Source: Nocardia vinacea NBRC 16497
Lineage (GTDB): Bacteria > Actinomycetota > Actinomycetes > Mycobacteriales > Mycobacteriaceae
Length of the DNA: 64,000 bases
Direction of reading: 5' to 3'
NCBI RefSeq assembly: GCF_000308835.1
Contig: NZ_BAGN01000180.1
Coordinates: forward strand, 1-64,000
Under the pieces are notes generated by a model. The model saw nothing but the letters and a program-made list of their open reading frames with translations. It was not told where the DNA came from and ran no database searches. Shown here piece by piece: positions 61,141 through 64,000 of this stretch (position 1 is the stretch's first letter; the number at the start of each line of letters is the position of its first letter). Position numbers and translations under genes: made by a program.

Positions 61141-62373
61141 TCAGGCGAGGTACACCGGGAAGGCGGCCAGGTCGTTCTGGGTGAGCACCGGCAGGTTGCG
61201 GATCTCCTCGACCGGCACCGCGAATCGCAGCTTCGGAAAACGCTCGAACAGCGCGGGCAGACCGACCCCGGCCTCCACCCTGGACAGTGCCGCACCCGGG
61301 CAGATATGCGGTCCGTGGCCGAACGCCAGATGCCGGTTGGCCGTTGGGCGAGTGATATCGAAATCGTCGGCATCACCGCCGTGCACCGCGGTATCTCGAC
61401 CGATGGCGCGATAGGACATGACCACACCCTCACCCCGCTCGATCACGATGTCGCCGACGGTGATGTCCTCGGTGGCGAAGCGCATGAGCAGATGGGTCAC
61501 CGGGGTGTCCCAGCGCAGCGTTTCCTCGATCGCCTGCTGCCACTCGGAGTCGCCGTCGCGGATTGCGCGCAATTGCTCCGGGCGGCCCAGCAGGGCGCGG
61601 ACGGTGTTGAGGAGAAGTCCGACGGTCGTCTCGTGTCCCGCCGCGACGAGGGCTTTCAGATTGCCGACGACCTCCTTCTCGGTCAGCGGCGCACCGCCGT
61701 CGGCGGCGAAGATGAGCGCGGTGGTGAGGTCGTCGGTCGGCTTGACGGTCTTCTTGCGCACCAGATCGGTGAAATAGGTATCCAATTCATCGATCACTCG
61801 CAACCGCTCGTCCTGCGGGGTGAGGATCGAGAAGAACGCCTTGTACCAAGTCAGTAGCATCGCGTGATCGGCACGGTCGACGCCCATCAGCTCACCGATG
61901 ACCCGCATCGGCAGCGGATAGGCGAATTCGGTCTTGAGGTCGACCACGCCGTCGCGGCCCGTTCGCTCCAGGTCGTCCAGTAGTTCGGTGGTGAGCCGCG
62001 CGATCACCGGACGCAGTGCGTCCAGCCGACGCGGCGTCAGCGCCTGCATGGTCTTGTTGCGTAGTCGCCGATGTTCGGCACCGTCCACGGTGAACATGGA
62101 CCGTCCGGTATCGATCATGCCGATCAGCGGCCACTCCCGCGTTACCGTCCCCGAGGTCCACAGTGCCCACGAATTGATGTCCTTGACCAGCCGAGGGTCG
62201 GTGAGCAACCGCCTGGCGGTGGCGTACTCCGTGACGGTCCAGGCCGGCACGCCGAGTAGATCGATTCGCGCGAGCGGACCGGCCGCGCGCAACCGACTGG
62301 TCTCGCCCGCGAGATCACCGACCATCGGGTCGATAACGATCGGCTGCGCGCTGTGCGGACAAACCTGCTGCAC
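61141..62373 (-). CDS. Cytochrome P450
   Basis: A 410-residue soluble P450. The heme Cys is C358 in FGHGPHICPGAAL; the oxygen-binding helix has AAGHETTVGLLL; the ExxR is EETLR. It is a class I bacterial type needing ferredoxin partners, none of which is nearby. GTG 62373 is chosen because AGGGGGG stands 6 to 8 bases before it; an ATG 17 codons upstream is possible. It ends 5 bases after the convergent decarboxylase gene. Substrate unknown. Confidence 0.88.
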   Translation of the reverse strand: MQQVCPHSAQPIVIDPMVGDLAGETSRLRAAGPLARIDLLGVPAWTVTEYATARRLLTDPRLVKDINSWALWTSGTVTREWPLIGMIDTGRSMFTVDGAEHRRLRNKTMQALTPRRLDALRPVIARLTTELLDDLERTGRDGVVDLKTEFAYPLPMRVIGELMGVDRADHAMLLTWYKAFFSILTPQDERLRVIDELDTYFTDLVRKKTVKPTDDLTTALIFAADGGAPLTEKEVVGNLKALVAAGHETTVGLLLNTVRALLGRPEQLRAIRDGDSEWQQAIEETLRWDTPVTHLLMRFATEDITVGDIVIERGEGVVMSYRAIGRDTAVHGGDADDFDITRPTANRHLAFGHGPHICPGAALSRVEAGVGLPALFERFPKLRFAVPVEEIRNLPVLTQNDLAAFPVYLA

Positions 62374-62570
62374 GAGATACCCCCCTCCAGCCCGTTGGGC
62401 TGGTGCCTCAAACCCGCAGCCCATCAAGCGGTTTCGATCTTCCGAACGAGCGTAGTCGTCCGATCCGGGGAAGGGAACACTTCGGTGCGCGGGTTGGTCA
62501 CCGCGCCTGGGATCCGTGGGCTGATTCACCCGCAATCGGATGGGTACCGCTGTGCTGAGGAGGTTTGCAC

Positions 62571-63035
62571 ATGACTCGTCCCGTGCCACCGAATCCGAGT
62601 CCTATCCCGCCGACGCCGATCCCGGACCCGGTACCACCGACGCCGATCCCGGATCCGGTCCCGCCGAAACCCGGGCCTGAACCGGTGCCCGGGCCTGAGC
62701 CGCATCCGGAGCCGGATCCGATACCCGGTCCGGCGCCACAGCCGATTCCCCGGCGCCCCGGACCCGAGCCGGTACCCGGGCCTGAGCCGCTGCCCGGCCC
62801 CGGCCCGGATCCGAAACCGCCGGTACCCGGCCCCACCCCGGTACCCGGCCCCGACCCCGACCCGAAACCGCCGGTACCCGGGCCTGTTCCCCACCCCGAT
62901 CCGATACCAGGCCCGAAACCCGAGCCACCGATCCCTGATCCGCGGCCGAGTCCGGATCCGATGCGACCGCCACCGATCCCGAATCCCGGCGGTCCGGTCG
63001 ATCCGATGGATCCAGCGCTGCCGGACCCCCGGTAG
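62571..63035 (+). CDS. Proline-rich low-complexity protein
   Basis: A 154-residue protein made almost wholly of Pro, Gly, Glu, Asp and short hydrophobic residues, in loose repeats such as PIPDPVPPTP, PGPEPVPGPE and PVPGPDPDPKPP. GAGGAGG stands 8 bases before the ATG, so it is probably real. It has no signal peptide and no domain. The repeat gives a long extended chain, perhaps a spacer or wall-associated protein; this is guesswork. Confidence 0.65.
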   Translation: MTRPVPPNPSPIPPTPIPDPVPPTPIPDPVPPKPGPEPVPGPEPHPEPDPIPGPAPQPIPRRPGPEPVPGPEPLPGPGPDPKPPVPGPTPVPGPDPDPKPPVPGPVPHPDPIPGPKPEPPIPDPRPSPDPMRPPPIPNPGGPVDPMDPALPDPR

Positions 63036-63046
63036 GGCACGGATAA

Positions 63047-63112
63047 ACGCGGCGACCGCATTCGAGTGCGGCTAGCCACTCGCGAATAGTGTTGCGCACC
63101 ACAGCTCTTCGC
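63047..63112 (-). pseudogene. Fragment duplicating the end of the YdcF-family gene
   Basis: This 66-base stretch is a diverged copy of 63200-63265, the last codons of the YdcF gene. On the minus strand it reads VVRNTIREWLAALE, compared with TLVRNNLREWLAAPK in the intact protein. It is probably a remnant of a tandem duplication. Confidence 0.6.
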
Positions 63113-63184
63113 CAACGTTCGCTATGTGGGTGCTCCGTGGACATGAATCCGACGCTGCCGGGCCTTCGGCGACGCTGTGTGGGA

Positions 63185-63829
63185 TCAGCGCCAGATCAGC
63201 GCGGCGACCGCTTTGGGCGCGGCCAGCCATTCACGAAGGTTGTTGCGCACCAATGTCGTTCGCTTGCATTCACAGTATGCGGTGACGCCGTAGCCATCGA
63301 TGCCCGCGCCGCGGCACAATGCGACCGCCCGTGGCAGATGCCGGTATTGCGTGACGATGATCGCGCGGTCGATACCGAACAGATTCTTGGCTCGTTCGCA
63401 GGTGGCTCGGGTCGACAACCCTTCGCCATCGGCGCGCACCACCGCCGGATCGATGCCGTGATCCACGAGATACTTTGTCATCGAAGCGATTTCGTCACCA
63501 GAAATGCCCGCAGCATCGCCGGACACGAGAATCTCGCGTACCTTTCCGGCTCGCAACAGTTCGATCGCGACATCGAGTCGTCCACGCATATAAGCCATCG
63601 GCGCACCATCGGGCCCCACCTTCGCGCCCGGCACGATCACCACCGGAACCGTCGGCGCGGCCGCGAGGCCGGACCGATATCCGGCCGATACCAGCCACAA
63701 TCGGAGATTGGCACCCGCGACGACCAAGGCCGCTCCGGCGAGCAGACCGACACCCACCCGGCCCACTACCACGCCGAACTCTTCCGGTCGGGTATCAACT
63801 GCACCTGCCCGACGATACCGGCGCAGCAC
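63185..63829 (-). CDS. YdcF/SanA-family protein (DUF218)
   Basis: A 214-residue protein with one N-terminal membrane helix (VGVGLLAGAALVVAGANLRLWLV) and a DUF218 domain outside or facing the envelope: VVIVPGAKVGPDGAPMAYMRGRLDVAIELL, ILVSGDAAG, ASMTKYLVDHGIDPAVV and AIIVTQYRHLPRAVALCRGAG. SanA proteins are linked to envelope barrier function. The GTG start shares a base with the preceding stop (TAGTG), so it is coupled to the ArsR gene. Confidence 0.87.
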   Translation of the reverse strand: MLRRYRRAGAVDTRPEEFGVVVGRVGVGLLAGAALVVAGANLRLWLVSAGYRSGLAAAPTVPVVIVPGAKVGPDGAPMAYMRGRLDVAIELLRAGKVREILVSGDAAGISGDEIASMTKYLVDHGIDPAVVRADGEGLSTRATCERAKNLFGIDRAIIVTQYRHLPRAVALCRGAGIDGYGVTAYCECKRTTLVRNNLREWLAAPKAVAALIWR

Positions 63830-64000
63830 TAAGCGATGCGCACACCACCGTCGAGATCACCGTCGAGAAGTGCGATACCCAATGTCGTCGCCTGATGCCG
63901 CATCGTATTGCGGTGCCGACAACTCTCGATGAGCCCGGCCTCGCGCAGGATCGATGCGTGCTCACTGGCCGTCGCGGGTGAAACACCCAGTCGGCGTGCG
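63829..64000 (-). CDS. ArsR-family regulator (C-terminal part, cut by window end)
   Basis: The last 56 or so residues of a winged-helix regulator: ARRLGVSPATASEHASILREAGLIES, then TMRHQATTLGIALLDG. The recognition helix (PATASEHASILREAGLI) is of ArsR type. The N-terminus is beyond the window. It overlaps the YdcF start by one base and is likely its cotranscribed regulator. Confidence 0.8.
   Translation of the reverse strand, partial: ARRLGVSPATASEHASILREAGLIESCRHRNTMRHQATTLGIALLDGDLDGGVRIA

Overview
The window is GC-rich, densely packed actinobacterial chromosome. The gene content fits a mycolic-acid-containing genus such as Nocardia or Rhodococcus, which is an inference from gene types and not from a marker gene. 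Pointers are a cyclopropane/mycolic acid methyltransferase homologue, a Scr1-type XRE regulator with two DUF397 partners, a MmyB-type regulator, many TetR regulators and GTG starts, and coding by codon-biased overlapping genes. No tRNA, rRNA, CRISPR array or intact insertion sequence was seen.

Left part (1-13.8 kb): a partial DHA1 exporter with a PaaI thioesterase; a mycolic-acid-type methyltransferase divergent from a short second Rho factor; a dienelactone-hydrolase-like protein; a DoxX/TetR divergent pair; a MmyB-type regulator with a perfect palindromic operator; a PPOX/HxlR pair; an NmrA-like protein; a SnoaL-like protein; a four-gene operon of small unknown proteins divergent from an XRE(DUF5753)-DUF397-DUF397 operon.

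Centre (13.8-31.6 kb): the most interesting locus is an eight-gene minus-strand operon (28361 down to 13775). Almost every gene overlaps or abuts the next. In transcription order it encodes a single-module highly reducing type I polyketide synthase (KS-AT-DH-ER-KR-ACP, no thioesterase), an alpha-oxoamine synthase (serine-palmitoyltransferase/AONS type), homologues of the enediyne-cassette proteins UnbV, UnbU and UnbL (DUF1702), a short-chain reductase with a 3-ketodihydrosphingosine-reductase signature, a UbiA prenyltransferase and an IPP isomerase that carries an apparent frameshift. The parsimonious reading is that the PKS builds a reduced acyl chain on its ACP, the oxoamine synthase releases it by decarboxylative condensation with an amino acid, and the reductase makes a sphingoid-like amino alcohol, which the membrane proteins and the prenyltransferase then modify or handle. 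This is the logic of fungal fumonisin assembly, here joined to enediyne-type accessory genes that normally go with a different PKS. The operon promoter region holds five copies of an ATAACAATGT operator motif, shared with a divergent SnoaL-like gene. A MFS-TetR operon follows.

Right-centre (31.7-45.7 kb): a ribosome hibernation factor, a MHS transporter, an apolipoprotein N-acyltransferase homologue, a NarL-type two-component system, a TetR/SDR divergent pair, and a minus-strand operon for gamma-glutamylated amine metabolism (glutamine-synthetase-like, class I amidotransferase, aldehyde dehydrogenase, SDR) that ends in a 54-residue peptide gene and a perfect terminator. A FUSC-family membrane protein lies divergently.

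Right part (46.0-64.0 kb): a second small biosynthetic locus with an SDR, two adjacent ketosynthase-III proteins (one without the catalytic cysteine), a LuxR regulator, a MFS exporter and an ATP-grasp ligase. It is followed by a DUF4389-DUF4333 membrane protein, a stand-alone LigD polymerase domain, a lipoprotein prolyl oligopeptidase, a DHA2 exporter, a LysR regulator, a phenolic acid decarboxylase, a cytochrome P450, a proline-rich protein, a YdcF-family protein and the end of an ArsR regulator.
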